Below are positions 16,765 to 25,487 of a stretch of DNA of 52,412 nucleotides, one piece after another. The DNA is from CAYVLA01 sp964549615 [NCBI: uncultured Thermococci archaeon] (GTDB taxonomy: Archaea; CAYQAE01; CAYVLA01). A program made the translations under genes and the position numbers. Numbering within the stretch: position 1 is the first letter of the stretch; each line of letters opens with the position of its first letter. The notes beneath the pieces were generated by a model. The model searched no databases, had not been told where the DNA came from, and worked only from the letters and a program-made list of their open reading frames with translations. Location: assembly GCA_964549615.1 (NCBI GenBank), contig CAZJVP010000036.1:1-52412 (forward strand), in the 5' to 3' direction.

Positions 16765-18312
16765 CCATGCCGTTATGCCTTGGTATCTTAGGCGGAGATA
16801 ATAGTACATGAATGGGGACGGGTCCCTGGGAGCACCCTCGATCCACAGGTTGCCGACATCGCGGTCGTCGGTGAAGGTGTAGAGGGTATGAACGTCCCTG
16901 ATCTTGAAGCTGTGTAAGAGTTCGTTGTTGCAGATAATCTCGAGGGTTGCTGGCAGCATGCTCGTGCAGACCTCAATCCTGATCGTTCGGGCAGGCTCTT
17001 GTGCTTCGCCCACCTCCAGCGTCCCTCCCATGGGGGTTGACTCGACCCAGAAATCGAGGATCGGCCTTGTTGAGGTCGTGGCATAGCAGCGCCGCTTCAT
17101 CAACGAGTCGAAGATCGCCTGCCTGGACAGTTCACGAGCATAGACGGCGGCAAGTCCCTGGTTGACCATCGAGTTGGCCGGATGGTGGTACGGACAAGGC
17201 AGGATCGAACATGGGCTGCCCGGCATGGTGTGGTGCGTGTCGCTTGAGCCTATCACGCCGTATCTGTACCCGAGCTTGAGGGCGTCCTGCAGGTAGGCTG
17301 GAGCGTCCGACTTGCCGCCCCTTAAGTAGAAATCGTCGTGCCTTGCCTCTGAGCTTCCCCACATGGAGAATACCTCGAGGACCGGCTCACGCGTGGGGTT
17401 GTAGTAGGGCAAAGTGAAGTTCCTGTACTTGGCCGCCCTTCCCGTGTGGTGGGGTATCGTCAGGTAGGGTTTTCCCTGGCGGTCCAGCCAGTCCCAGAGG
17501 ACATCGAGGCCGACCTTGGGCGAGGTCCCCTTCATATCCTCCCTGTCAAGCCAGAAGTACCCTGCGTCCGCGTCGAGGTAATAGACGTTTATGTCCCCTC
17601 CGTGATCCTTGGAGTGAGAGGATTCGAAGCCCAGCAGGGCGACGAAGTCCCCAGGCCGGTTGTGCTCCTCCGCAAGGGCCTTGATCCTTTCCCACCTCTC
17701 CCGGTTGAGGCCCCGCAGATGGTCGGTCACCGCTGCAAAATCCAGATGCGTCACCTGCCTGGCATACCAGTAGGCGAATTCGGGTTCCTTGGCGATATCT
17801 TCATGGCACCTGCCCAGGACGGAGTGGACGTGGATGTCGCCCCAAAAGAGCCTTTCGGAGGGGTTCTCGATCACCTTGGTTGGATTGCTTCGCGGTGGCT
17901 TGCCCGGGGATCCCTCGACCTCGCCCTCGACGTAGAGGACGCCAGGCTTGGTGGAACGGAGTCCAGCGATCGTCTTGATGCCGCGGTCTGCGGGAGAGAA
18001 CTTCAGCGTACTCGGAAGCTTGAGGCAGGGCTGCGATGGGTTGAGCTTCACGATTCCCCTGAAGCCCTCATCCGGCATGCCCGAGACGTTCAGCATGGTG
18101 ATCTTGAGCCGGAAAGGCTCGTCGACCCCCACGATCGACGGGAGGGTCATGAGCAGGATTCTCGACTCTCCCGCGATCTTCTCCTTCTCCTGAGGAAAGA
18201 GATCAAGGTAGGATTTCATCGCTTCCACCGCCTTCCTGCATTCGATTGCTGGAAGCGTGATAAGGCTTTCCGCGTGCCCGATGGACCGGAGCAGAAGGCC
18301 GGTTGCCCTCAC
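16729..18312 (-). CDS. DUF3604/PHP-like metal-dependent hydrolase
   Basis: 527 residues, cytosolic. The N-terminal third is beta-rich; from about residue 155 the PHP-like metal site appears: WGDIHVHSVLG, AAVTDH, a long middle, then IPHHTG, and GSSDTHHTMPG near 380, matching the DUF3604 family. Members are predicted phosphoesterases or amidohydrolase-like enzymes; no reaction is established for this branch. GTG 18312 overlaps the stop of the sulfatase gene in a GTGA, so the two are translationally coupled and likely act on the same substrate (inference). The far end overlaps the broken acetyltransferase gene on the other strand by 36 bases. Confidence 0.8.
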   Translation of the reverse strand: MRATGLLLRSIGHAESLITLPAIECRKAVEAMKSYLDLFPQEKEKIAGESRILLMTLPSIVGVDEPFRLKITMLNVSGMPDEGFRGIVKLNPSQPCLKLPSTLKFSPADRGIKTIAGLRSTKPGVLYVEGEVEGSPGKPPRSNPTKVIENPSERLFWGDIHVHSVLGRCHEDIAKEPEFAYWYARQVTHLDFAAVTDHLRGLNRERWERIKALAEEHNRPGDFVALLGFESSHSKDHGGDINVYYLDADAGYFWLDREDMKGTSPKVGLDVLWDWLDRQGKPYLTIPHHTGRAAKYRNFTLPYYNPTREPVLEVFSMWGSSEARHDDFYLRGGKSDAPAYLQDALKLGYRYGVIGSSDTHHTMPGSPCSILPCPYHHPANSMVNQGLAAVYARELSRQAIFDSLMKRRCYATTSTRPILDFWVESTPMGGTLEVGEAQEPARTIRIEVCTSMLPATLEIICNNELLHSFKIRDVHTLYTFTDDRDVGNLWIEGAPRDPSPFMYYYLRLRYQGITAWSSPVWLCRNPV

Positions 18313-19697
18313 TTCAGAAGTCGACGGAGCCTCTTCCTCATATCGGATGCTTTCGCGCGCTCGTCACGGGCGAGATTCCGCAGCTCGTGTGGGTCCTCCT
18401 CCAGGTCATAGAGCTCGTCCTGGTCACCGTCGTGTTCGGCGAACTTGTACCGCCCGTCGAACAGCATGCGTGAATCAGCAAGTTCGCTCACCTGGCACTC
18501 CCGTGCGGCGTCCGCGTCCCCTTGGAGGATCGGAAGAAGGGACTGGCTCTCCAGGTCGCCGGGGCAGCCCAAGCCGGCCAAGTCCAGTATTGTGGGCGCG
18601 AGGTCTGAGAGCTGCACGAGCGCGTCGATCGGTCCCCTGTGCTTGATGCCCGGCCCCGCGATCAACAGCGGAATCCTCAGTGCCTGCTCGAAATACGTGG
18701 ACTTGGCGAACATGCCGTGGTCGCCCATCATCTCGCCGTGGTCCGAGGTGTAGATGATGACCGTGTCGTCGTAGAGTCCCCGCATCTTCAGGATATCCAC
18801 GAATCTTCCCATGTAGTCATCGATCAAGCTCACCATGCCCGAGTAGTGTACCATGGCGGAGGCGAGCCTCTCGGCGGTGAGGTCTCGGCTGTGCTCGTTC
18901 CGGCGGGCTCGGTAGACCTGCGGCTTGTCCTCCATCTCGTCCTGGATGGTTCGGCGCGTCGGCATATCACCGGGCCGGTATCTTGAGGAGTATTCCCTGG
19001 GGGCGTCCCACGGATTGTGCGGCCCCACGAAGCTCACGAAGTAGTGCCAAGGCGTTTCGTCGCTGACCCTTTCAAGGAAACGGCATGCGTTGCGCCCAAT
19101 GAAGTCGTCGTGGTAGGCGTGGAGCGGAAGGACCGAATCACCGCTTGACCAGATCGGACGGCGGCTTTCGCAGTCGTCGTGGAAGATCTTTGCCAGTCCA
19201 TTCTGAATGAGGTAGTGCGTGTATGGGCAAACGCCCTGCATTGCGTATCTTCCGGCACTCTGCTTTCCCTCCGTCTCCATGGGGTCGGTGAAGCCGAGGT
19301 GGTACATGATGGGCCGATCCCCGCGGATGCCCTCCCAGTGATCCCTCTTGTGAAGGTCGGTCTTGCCAACGCACCCGACCCGGTATCCCGCGGCCCTCAG
19401 GGCTTGATAGTAGGTCGGCACATCGATGGGGTAAAGGTCGCTGTTTGACAGCACCCCGACGGTGCTGCACTTGAGCCCGCTGGCAAGGGCGGACCGGCTT
19501 GGCGCGCATACCGGGGAGTCGCAAGACGCCATCCTGAAATACACGCCGCGACGGGCCAGCTCGTCGATGTTGGGCGTCCTGACCCAGTTCGCGCCGGAGC
19601 ACCCCAGCCAGTCGGCCCTATGCTGGTCGGACATGACCAAAAGGACGTTGGGACCCTCGCTCCGCACGACCCCCTGCTTGTTGTGCATCCTCTTCAT
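18309..19697 (-). CDS. Cytosolic sulfatase of the formylglycine type
   Basis: About 462 residues. GPNVLLVMSDQHRADWLG is the N-terminal metal-binding signature of the alkaline phosphatase/sulfatase superfamily. CAPSRSALASG (Cys about 64) is the C-x-P-S-R motif whose cysteine is converted to formylglycine, so a maturase must exist elsewhere in the genome. YTSDHGEMMGDHGMFAKS carries further metal ligands, and DPHELRNLA is typical of the C-terminus. No signal peptide, so it would act on imported sulfated sugars or other sulfate esters. The start at ATG 19697 has GGAGGA 5 bases upstream; a TATA box lies about 55 bases before. First gene of a two-gene operon with the DUF3604 protein. Confidence 0.93.
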   Translation of the reverse strand: MKRMHNKQGVVRSEGPNVLLVMSDQHRADWLGCSGANWVRTPNIDELARRGVYFRMASCDSPVCAPSRSALASGLKCSTVGVLSNSDLYPIDVPTYYQALRAAGYRVGCVGKTDLHKRDHWEGIRGDRPIMYHLGFTDPMETEGKQSAGRYAMQGVCPYTHYLIQNGLAKIFHDDCESRRPIWSSGDSVLPLHAYHDDFIGRNACRFLERVSDETPWHYFVSFVGPHNPWDAPREYSSRYRPGDMPTRRTIQDEMEDKPQVYRARRNEHSRDLTAERLASAMVHYSGMVSLIDDYMGRFVDILKMRGLYDDTVIIYTSDHGEMMGDHGMFAKSTYFEQALRIPLLIAGPGIKHRGPIDALVQLSDLAPTILDLAGLGCPGDLESQSLLPILQGDADAARECQVSELADSRMLFDGRYKFAEHDGDQDELYDLEEDPHELRNLARDERAKASDMRKRLRRLLK

Positions 19698-19748
19698 CCG
19701 GATCCTCCGTACCGTCGAGAACTGGAAACGCGCGCTCATTGACGGTTC

Positions 19749-19758
19749 CATATTAATG
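19749..19758 (-). promoter_or_regulatory. TATA box of the sulfatase operon
   Basis: ATTAATATGG on the minus strand would start a transcript near 19725, leaving a short leader that contains the GGAGGA ribosome site. Confidence 0.5.
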
Positions 19759-19795
19759 GCTGTTGCACGGCCGGGCGGCGATTTCCGACGGAAAA

Positions 19796-19803
19796 CCTTT
19801 ATT
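19796..19803 (+). promoter_or_regulatory. TATA box of the epimerase gene
   Basis: CCTTTATT lies 23-30 bases before the ATG of the epimerase gene, consistent with a leaderless transcript. It and the sulfatase box form a compact divergent promoter region. Confidence 0.55.
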
Positions 19804-19825
19804 CCTGTCAGGTAGCGGGCAGCCT

Positions 19826-20758
19826 ATGCGCGTGATGATAATCGGGGGAACCCGATTTCTTGGTAGGGCCATCGTAGATGGTCTCCTTGCGAGGCATCAC
19901 GAGGTCATCGTGGCCCACAGGGGACGAACGCCCCTCAGGGCCAAGGGAGTCACAGAGGCGCTTGTGGACAAAGGCGACAGGAAGGCCTTCGGGGATCTGC
20001 TCTCAGGCGTGCGGTGCGATGCGGTGATCGACACGATCCTGAGCGCCGATGACCTCAGGTTCGCCATACCGATCCTGAGGGGGAGGATCAAGCACTTCAT
20101 ACACTGCGGATCGACCGGCGTCTACACGCCCATGAAATACATCCCGGCCAAGGAGGACGACCCATGCAATCCGCCTCCGGAGCTCGGCGGGTTTGGAACC
20201 AAGCTCGAACAAGACAACGTATTGATGGATGCATACCGGGAGCACGACTTCCCGGCGACATGCCTGCGGCCGACAAACATCTACGGCCCCGGCGACGTGC
20301 CGCTCGACATCTGGGGAGGACGCGACCCGAACCTGCACCGGCGCATCGCAAGAGGCGATGAGATAATCGTCCCCAACGACGGTAGGGCGCTCCTGCAGCC
20401 GGGATACGTTGAGGAGCTCGGCGAGGCATTCTGCCTCGCCCTCGGGAATGAAGAGTCCCTCGGCGAAATCTACAACATTTCAAGCGAGCGGTGCGTCACG
20501 CTGAATGAGTACCTGAGGATGATGATGGAGATAGTTGGATCCTCGTCCCACGTAACGCACATGCCCATGGAGGAGCTGATCGCAACGCACCGGGATTACT
20601 TCAAGTGGCCGGCGGGGCTTAAGTTCGTCTGCGAGCACATGTGCGTGGATATCCACAAGGCGATGGACCAGCTGGGCTTCTCGCCTGAGATCCCGCTGGA
20701 CGAGGGGCTGCGGCGCAACTTCGAGTGGATGAGGGACGAAGGGATCGTTAGGTACTGA
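19826..20758 (+). CDS. NAD-dependent epimerase/dehydratase (extended SDR)
   Basis: About 310 residues. MRVMIIGGTRFLGRAIVDGL is the Rossmann motif at the very N-terminus, with AHRGRTPLR for cofactor choice, IHCGSTGVY in place of the usual serine strand and RPTNIYGPGD for substrate binding. The canonical YxxxK is not obvious: a GFGTKLEQDN segment sits there, with Lys present and Tyr replaced. The later sequence (PGYVEELGEAFCLAL, YNISSERCVTLNEYL) is typical of nucleotide-sugar epimerase relatives. Likely acts on a sugar or nucleotide sugar in the cytosol; because of the missing Tyr the reaction is uncertain. Divergent from the sulfatase operon. Confidence 0.82.
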   Translation: MRVMIIGGTRFLGRAIVDGLLARHHEVIVAHRGRTPLRAKGVTEALVDKGDRKAFGDLLSGVRCDAVIDTILSADDLRFAIPILRGRIKHFIHCGSTGVYTPMKYIPAKEDDPCNPPPELGGFGTKLEQDNVLMDAYREHDFPATCLRPTNIYGPGDVPLDIWGGRDPNLHRRIARGDEIIVPNDGRALLQPGYVEELGEAFCLALGNEESLGEIYNISSERCVTLNEYLRMMMEIVGSSSHVTHMPMEELIATHRDYFKWPAGLKFVCEHMCVDIHKAMDQLGFSPEIPLDEGLRRNFEWMRDEGIVRY

Positions 20759-20774
20759 AATTGCCGGAGGAAAG

Positions 20775-21416
20775 CTAGACAGCGTCGGGGGACCTTCTCC
20801 CGTTGACGAGGACTTCCCTCAGCGTCTCCATGTTGAACTCGGTGTTCGCACAGCCGTTGCGCAGCAGCGGGACGGCCTGGTAGGGTATCGCTTTCCCGTA
20901 CTGGCGGATGCCCATTTGTATCTCGTTCGGACAGGCCACGCCAACGACGCCGTTGTAGAGCCTCTTCGCAAGAACCTTTGGGATGCATGAGCCGCCGGGG
21001 AGTACGTAGACGTCGTATCCCTCCTCCTCGCCCATCCGAACGGCCTTGTTGATCATGCAGTCCTCCGAGCAGTGCTTACACGTGTATGTTGACAGCTCAG
21101 GGTTAAACTCGGCTTTGCACCTGTGGTCCATGTACTTCCTGGAGCAGTGAGGAAGGACGAGGGCACGCTTGGTCGATCTCCTGAAGCTCTCCTGCTGGGC
21201 AAGGTTTCGCGCGTAGATGTCGATCATGTCGTTGATGAGGGTGACCGCGTCGCTCAACGGCAGTCCGGTGACCTCCTGGATGTTGAAGGCCTTGATGACG
21301 TGCTCGGCCATCGCTCCGAGCTTGCGGTGAAGGTCCCTCTGGTCGGAGATCCTAGCCATCTCCCTGAAGAAAGACCGCGACAATCCGGTCAGGTCAAACG
21401 AGAACTTGTACGCCAT
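20775..21416 (-). CDS. DUF116 family cysteine-rich protein
   Basis: About 213 residues. The C-terminal half holds a dense set of cysteines: PHCSRKYMDHRCKAEF, TYTCKHCSEDCMINKAV, GGSCIPKVL and GVACPNEI, which matches DUF116, a family of archaea and anaerobic bacteria thought to bind metal or Fe-S clusters. The N-terminal 90 residues are helical. Cytosolic; function unknown. The ATG at 21416 has GGAG about 9 bases upstream, and an ACTTAAAT box lies some 65 bases before. It is convergent with the epimerase gene, 16 bases apart. Confidence 0.85.
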   Translation of the reverse strand: MAYKFSFDLTGLSRSFFREMARISDQRDLHRKLGAMAEHVIKAFNIQEVTGLPLSDAVTLINDMIDIYARNLAQQESFRRSTKRALVLPHCSRKYMDHRCKAEFNPELSTYTCKHCSEDCMINKAVRMGEEEGYDVYVLPGGSCIPKVLAKRLYNGVVGVACPNEIQMGIRQYGKAIPYQAVPLLRNGCANTEFNMETLREVLVNGRRSPDAV

Positions 21417-21631
21417 CTGTAGAACTCCAGCGAACAACCCGGCGGAAGTCTTGTCTGCTCGGCTTGGAAGCGCCCATGATTTAAGTCTCTCTCATTTTGA
21501 GGCGGGAAGCTTCGCGACCCTGGCAGATGCTATCCGAGACTAGGCGGGGGCAAAGGATAGGGAAGGCCGCCGGTCAAGCCTTGCCCACGCAAAAGATATC
21601 TGCGACGGGACGAGCCACAAAATGGTCAAAC

Positions 21632-21982
21632 ATGGTAGTGTACAAGAACCCCAAGCCGAACAGACATACGGCGGAGATGCCGGTCGAGAAGCATTTCCAC
21701 GACCACGACGAGACGTGGGTGATAATGGGAGGCAAGGCGAAGGCCTTCATGGTCGACAGGGTAGGGAGAAGATCCGAGTTCATCCTAGAGAAGGGCGACA
21801 TATGGATGGTCGAGGCCGGCGTGGAGCACGGATGCGACCCGATAGGCGAGGTTCTCATCTTCCCATTCCCCGGCACCATACCTGAGGGCTCCCACAAGCC
21901 AGGCCACTACTACATGGAGAAGGAGGGTTACATGCCCACTCTGGTCGTGAGGAAGGATCCGTGTAACCGCTACAAGAGGTGA
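21632..21982 (+). CDS. Small cupin protein
   Basis: About 116 residues. EKHFHDHDETWVIMGGKA is cupin motif 1 with HxH and a following Glu as metal ligands, and EAGVEHGCDP is motif 2 with the last His. One domain only. Single-domain cupins include sugar isomerases, dioxygenases and binding proteins, so no reaction can be named. An AAAGATATC box lies about 40 bases before the ATG; no ribosome site is seen, so the message may be nearly leaderless. Seven bases separate it from the dehydrogenase gene that follows, so they form an operon and probably share a sugar-related substrate. Confidence 0.82.
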   Translation: MVVYKNPKPNRHTAEMPVEKHFHDHDETWVIMGGKAKAFMVDRVGRRSEFILEKGDIWMVEAGVEHGCDPIGEVLIFPFPGTIPEGSHKPGHYYMEKEGYMPTLVVRKDPCNRYKR

Positions 21983-21989
21983 AAGCCGG

Positions 21990-22964
21990 ATGCGGACCCT
22001 TGGCATAGAGTATCCGTCGGCCGGCACGGTGCGCTTGATCGACATCGGCCAGCCCCCGGAGCCCGGCCCCAACGAGGTCCTGATAGAAACGGTCTACAGC
22101 GGCATAACGAACGGCACGGAGCGGCACGCGCTTCTGGGCGAGCACGGATGGAAGGGCGCTTTTCCAGGAAGGCACGGCTATCAGCACGTGGGGATCATCG
22201 CGCGCGCCGGGGAGCTGGTCAAAGGATTCCATGTCGGCGACTGGGTATTCTACGGACGCTACGTGGGGCACCGCGGGTGGAACATCCAGGAGATGTCCCG
22301 AAGCGACCCGCAGGCCAACGACTCTCACTTGGTCATCGCGCTGCCCCCAGGCATCGACCGGGAGCTATGCGCGCTCTTCGGGGTTGCGGGCGTCGCGTTG
22401 CGGGCGGTCAGGCGCCTTCGCGTCGACGCCACCCAAAAGGTCTGGGTCGTGGGCGCAGGGCCTGTCGGGCTGTTCGCGGCACAGGCCGCGCGTGCTTTCG
22501 GGGCTGAGGTAACGGTGACCGATCTCATCCCACGAAGACTGGCCGTTGCAAGGGAACTCGGTGCCCACATCGTCATAGACGCCTCCGCCCCCGACGCCCC
22601 CGCGGCGCTGAAGGAGGGCGGTCCCTACGATCGCATAATCGACGCAAGCGGGGCGGTCGGGCTCCTTGAAGACATCAGGCGCCTCGGCGTCCTGGCACAC
22701 GGGGGAGCGATCGGCCTGATTGCGGTGCGTTCCGACACGACTTTCCAGTGGTCCATGTTGCACGGGACGGAGGCCTCGATCGAGGTGTCCTGTCACTTCG
22801 GCTTGGGCGACCTCGCGCTCTTGATCGACCTGGTCAGGCGCGGCGTGATCAGCATCGCCCCGATGATCTCCCACAGGGAGCCCATTCAGAGGGCCCCGGA
22901 GATATACGCCACCCTCAGGGATAGACCTTCCGAGCTTCTGGGCGTGATCTTTGACTGGAGATGA
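21990..22964 (+). CDS. Zinc-less medium-chain dehydrogenase/reductase
   Basis: 324 residues. N-terminal GroES-like domain and a Rossmann domain with VWVVGAGPVGLFAAQAAR (about 150-167) and VTVTDLIPRRLAVA. The catalytic zinc cysteine of alcohol/threonine dehydrogenases (usually CGICxSD) is replaced by SGITNGTER, as in the branch that includes bacteriochlorophyllide-type and other sugar-linked dehydrogenases; the structural zinc loop is missing as well. It should be an NAD(P)-dependent oxidoreductase without zinc. Second gene of the cupin operon; GAGGTG precedes the ATG. Substrate unknown, sugar derivative likely by context. Confidence 0.85.
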   Translation: MRTLGIEYPSAGTVRLIDIGQPPEPGPNEVLIETVYSGITNGTERHALLGEHGWKGAFPGRHGYQHVGIIARAGELVKGFHVGDWVFYGRYVGHRGWNIQEMSRSDPQANDSHLVIALPPGIDRELCALFGVAGVALRAVRRLRVDATQKVWVVGAGPVGLFAAQAARAFGAEVTVTDLIPRRLAVARELGAHIVIDASAPDAPAALKEGGPYDRIIDASGAVGLLEDIRRLGVLAHGGAIGLIAVRSDTTFQWSMLHGTEASIEVSCHFGLGDLALLIDLVRRGVISIAPMISHREPIQRAPEIYATLRDRPSELLGVIFDWR

Positions 22965-23030
22965 TGCGTAAAGGGCACCTCCCGTGCGGCGGTGGGCGGC
23001 CAACGGGCGCGCGCGGCATGGGCCCCGAAG

Positions 23031-23038
23031 CTTTATCA
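23031..23038 (+). promoter_or_regulatory. TATA box of the first GATase-fold membrane protein gene
   Basis: CTTTATCA would start transcription about 10 bases before the ATG at 23072, leaving room for the GGGGTGTGGG ribosome site. This supports 23072 over the long in-frame extension that overlaps the dehydrogenase gene. Confidence 0.5.
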
Positions 23039-23071
23039 AGTCCGCTGCGACATATGCACTTGGGGTGTGGG

Positions 23072-24298
23072 ATGAGGCGCGCGTGTCCATGTTGGGCGGC
23101 GCTGGTCCTGATCGTTCTGCCATGCGCCCTCGCTGCGACGGGCATTGATCCTCGCAAGGTGTCCGTGCTCTATACCGGCGACCCCTACCCAGGGATCACC
23201 CCGTACCTTTCCATGAAGGAGGACGCTTTCATCTCGGTTACGCCCGTCCAGGCGTCGTCGATGCACTACGCAGGGATCACGTCAGAAGACATAAGGAAGG
23301 CGATGCGAATCTACATGGCACGCAGCTACGACGACTACGTCAACAAGTACGACGTCATGATACTGAGCGACTCCAACAGGGGCGTCTTCACATCGGGCCA
23401 GATATTCTGGTTCAGGGACGGTGTCTTGGACCACGGGATAGGGCTCCTGATGGTGGGCGGGTATGAGAGCTTCGGAGGAGGATTCAACCATCCCAGCTGG
23501 GCAGGCTCCCCGGTTGAGGAGGTGCTTCCCGTTCTGGTACCCCAAGGCCTGGTTACCTGGGTCAGCGGTAACGTGAGGATCGAGCCCGTCAAGTACGATA
23601 ACCCCTTCATGGCCAGCCTTCCTTTCAGGCCGACCCCCGAGTACATGAGGATAGGGACGGACGGCAACTTCGTCATACAGAAGGAAGGATCCGAGCTTCT
23701 CGCCCGGTGGATATCGACCACCTACAACGATCCCCCGTGCTACGTCACCTGGGAGGTTGGCAAGGGCAGAACCTTCGCCATGATGCACGACTGGACTCCC
23801 GGGGGTGGCTACTGGATGTCTAGGTGGGACTACTACCGCGACTTCGCAGTCAACCTCATGCTCTACTTGGCGGGGCGCCAGCTTCCAACCGATTATCTCG
23901 TCGTCCACGAATACAGATCTGCCATACATTCGATATCGGTGAGCAAAGGGCTGCTGATGTCGCTCATCGATTTCGTGGACAGCTTCGGTGGGAATCCTAG
24001 GGAGATCGACAGCCAGATCATCGTGCTCAACGCGATGGTCGCGGAGTCGCAGGAGTACTACCTCGACCACCGGTTCGAGGAAGCCCTCGAGAGGGCGCAG
24101 CTCGCCATCGAGAAGGTGAAGGAGATAGAGCAACTGTCGGTGAGGATAAAGAACCAGGCCCTGCTGTGGGTTTACGTGGTGGAGTGGCTGAGCGTCACCG
24201 GCGTCAGCCTCCTTGCGGGCGTCGTCGTGTGGTCGCTGATGGTGCGGCGGAGGCTGTACAGAGAGGTAAGGGTCACGCGGCTGAAGGAAGTCATGTAG
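23072..24298 (+). CDS. Exported GATase1-fold (DUF1355-like) membrane protein, paralog 1
   Basis: About 408 residues. Signal peptide (CPCWAALVLIVLPCALAATG), then a glutamine-amidotransferase-like alpha/beta domain: VSVLYTGDPYPG, a strand ending YDVMILSDSNR, and GIGLLMVGGYESFGGG at the nucleophile elbow. No cysteine stands at the elbow, so it is probably not an amidotransferase. After the domain (about 290) comes a helical hairpin likely to form a coiled coil, then one transmembrane helix and a basic tail (LMVRRRLYREVRVTRL). The first half should be outside the cell and the tail inside. Two more genes in this window share the same layout and tail, defining a small paralog family. Followed by a related gene on the same strand. 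Confidence 0.72.
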   Translation: MRRACPCWAALVLIVLPCALAATGIDPRKVSVLYTGDPYPGITPYLSMKEDAFISVTPVQASSMHYAGITSEDIRKAMRIYMARSYDDYVNKYDVMILSDSNRGVFTSGQIFWFRDGVLDHGIGLLMVGGYESFGGGFNHPSWAGSPVEEVLPVLVPQGLVTWVSGNVRIEPVKYDNPFMASLPFRPTPEYMRIGTDGNFVIQKEGSELLARWISTTYNDPPCYVTWEVGKGRTFAMMHDWTPGGGYWMSRWDYYRDFAVNLMLYLAGRQLPTDYLVVHEYRSAIHSISVSKGLLMSLIDFVDSFGGNPREIDSQIIVLNAMVAESQEYYLDHRFEEALERAQLAIEKVKEIEQLSVRIKNQALLWVYVVEWLSVTGVSLLAGVVVWSLMVRRRLYREVRVTRLKEVM

Positions 24299-24410
24299 GG
24301 CCTCTCCCTGGCCGTCGATGCTTCAACCGCTGGTGATCGATCCCATTCAAGCTGTGGACACGATTGCCGCGACGCACGGTCGGCGAAACTGGGACGCGCC
24401 AGCCTTCGAA

Positions 24411-24419
24411 AAACTTATG
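24411..24419 (+). promoter_or_regulatory. Possible TATA box of the second GATase-fold gene
   Basis: AAACTTATG lies about 60 bases before the ATG at 24476 in an otherwise featureless 177-base gap. The predicted leader of about 35 bases contains only a weak ribosome site. Confidence 0.35.
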
Positions 24420-24475
24420 AGGTCGGAGGAGGCCCCGTTCGGAGGGAGAGCTGCCTGCAGCAAAAGGCCGCGGTC

Positions 24476-25432
24476 ATGGCATTGGCCGTCTTGGGTCTAC
24501 TGACCCTGCGCATCGTGCGGGCCGGCTCGGAAAGCGCGCCGGTGATCCTCATCTATTCTCCCGGCGCCCCGCTCTACGCCCAAGAGCTAGGACGCCTGAT
24601 TGAGGAGGACGGACGGATCGAGGCCGATATCCGGATCGTGCATTCGTCGGACGTGTTCAGCGTGATGCTCCACTACCCCACCGTTAAGCTCGCCATCGTG
24701 GCCCTGTACGTCAGCGCGAATCAGAACATAGGATCCGCCCTGGACCGCTTCTTCTCCAGAGGCGGTGCGCTCATCGGACTTGGTTTCGCAGGGTCCGTCC
24801 AGGCAACCGGCCGCGCGGCGGAGACGGTTTTCCCCATCTTCGGCAACCACTACATCGCGGGCGTTTTCGATACGGCATCGAGAAGCTTTCGCATGAGCCA
24901 CCTCAAGGTTCAGGAAGACGAGATATCAGATGGCTTGGGCAACTTCACGGTGCCCGACCAGAAGCTCGTCCTCAGCGTGGATCCCGTAACCAAGGCGTAC
25001 TTGCCGAGGACGCCGCCGGAGGGCGAGTACAAGGTCCTCTATAGGGAGCTGTCGAGCGGCGCGCCCTCGGTCGTGAGGTATCATAACCGCGGAGCCTCGG
25101 TCACGTTTGCATGCTTCGCCGGCGACGACACCGAGAAAGGATTCAGCTACTTCGGCCGGTTCACCTCGACCCCTGAGTTCAGAACCCTCTTCACCAATGC
25201 CGTCTACTGGGCATGGAATAACGAGAAAAGGTACGAGGCGGCAATGTCCTGGTCCTCTGGGCACGCACAACGTCTTCGGGAGATTGAGGATGCGGCGGAA
25301 AGGGCACGGGAGCGCAGAAGGAGGCGCGAGTACGGAAGGATCCTACAGGTAGCTTTGACGGCCATCCTCAGCGCCGCCGCTGCCATCGGCGTCTACTGGG
25401 CGACCTTTGTGAAGACGCAGAGGATGAAGTGA
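24476..25432 (+). CDS. Exported GATase1-like/ThuA-like protein with C-terminal membrane anchor
   Basis: 318 residues. An N-terminal hydrophobic stretch (ALAVLGLLTLRIV) resembles a signal peptide. The domain that follows has VILIYSPGAPLYAQEL, VKLAIVALYVSAN, and RGGALIGLGFAGS, the strand pattern of ThuA/GATase-fold proteins. A charged helix (RLREIEDAAERARERRRRRE) leads into a final transmembrane segment (ILQVALTAILSAAAAIGVYW) and a short basic tail. It is more distant from the three paralogs but has the same general layout and lies directly downstream of paralog 1. No catalytic cysteine is apparent. Function unknown; partnership with paralog 1 is inference. Confidence 0.65.
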   Translation: MALAVLGLLTLRIVRAGSESAPVILIYSPGAPLYAQELGRLIEEDGRIEADIRIVHSSDVFSVMLHYPTVKLAIVALYVSANQNIGSALDRFFSRGGALIGLGFAGSVQATGRAAETVFPIFGNHYIAGVFDTASRSFRMSHLKVQEDEISDGLGNFTVPDQKLVLSVDPVTKAYLPRTPPEGEYKVLYRELSSGAPSVVRYHNRGASVTFACFAGDDTEKGFSYFGRFTSTPEFRTLFTNAVYWAWNNEKRYEAAMSWSSGHAQRLREIEDAAERARERRRRREYGRILQVALTAILSAAAAIGVYWATFVKTQRMK

Positions 25433-25487
25433 GCGGCCAAGTGCCGCATCCCACGCACCCTAGCCCTGCTGGGGGAAAAGGACCAGA

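Noticed and set aside
17446-18411. 321-codon plus-strand frame over the DUF3604 gene
   Set aside because: Antisense shadow: composition is biased and no domain is recognisable, while the minus strand shows the full metal-site motif set.
22961-23071. N-terminal extension of GATase-fold paralog 1 overlapping the dehydrogenase gene
   Set aside because: It would bury the signal peptide after 40 polar residues and ignores the TATA box and ribosome site before 23072.
24318-24503. Short open frame of 61 codons before the second GATase-fold gene
   Set aside because: No ribosome site, no conserved features, and it runs into the start of the real gene in another frame.
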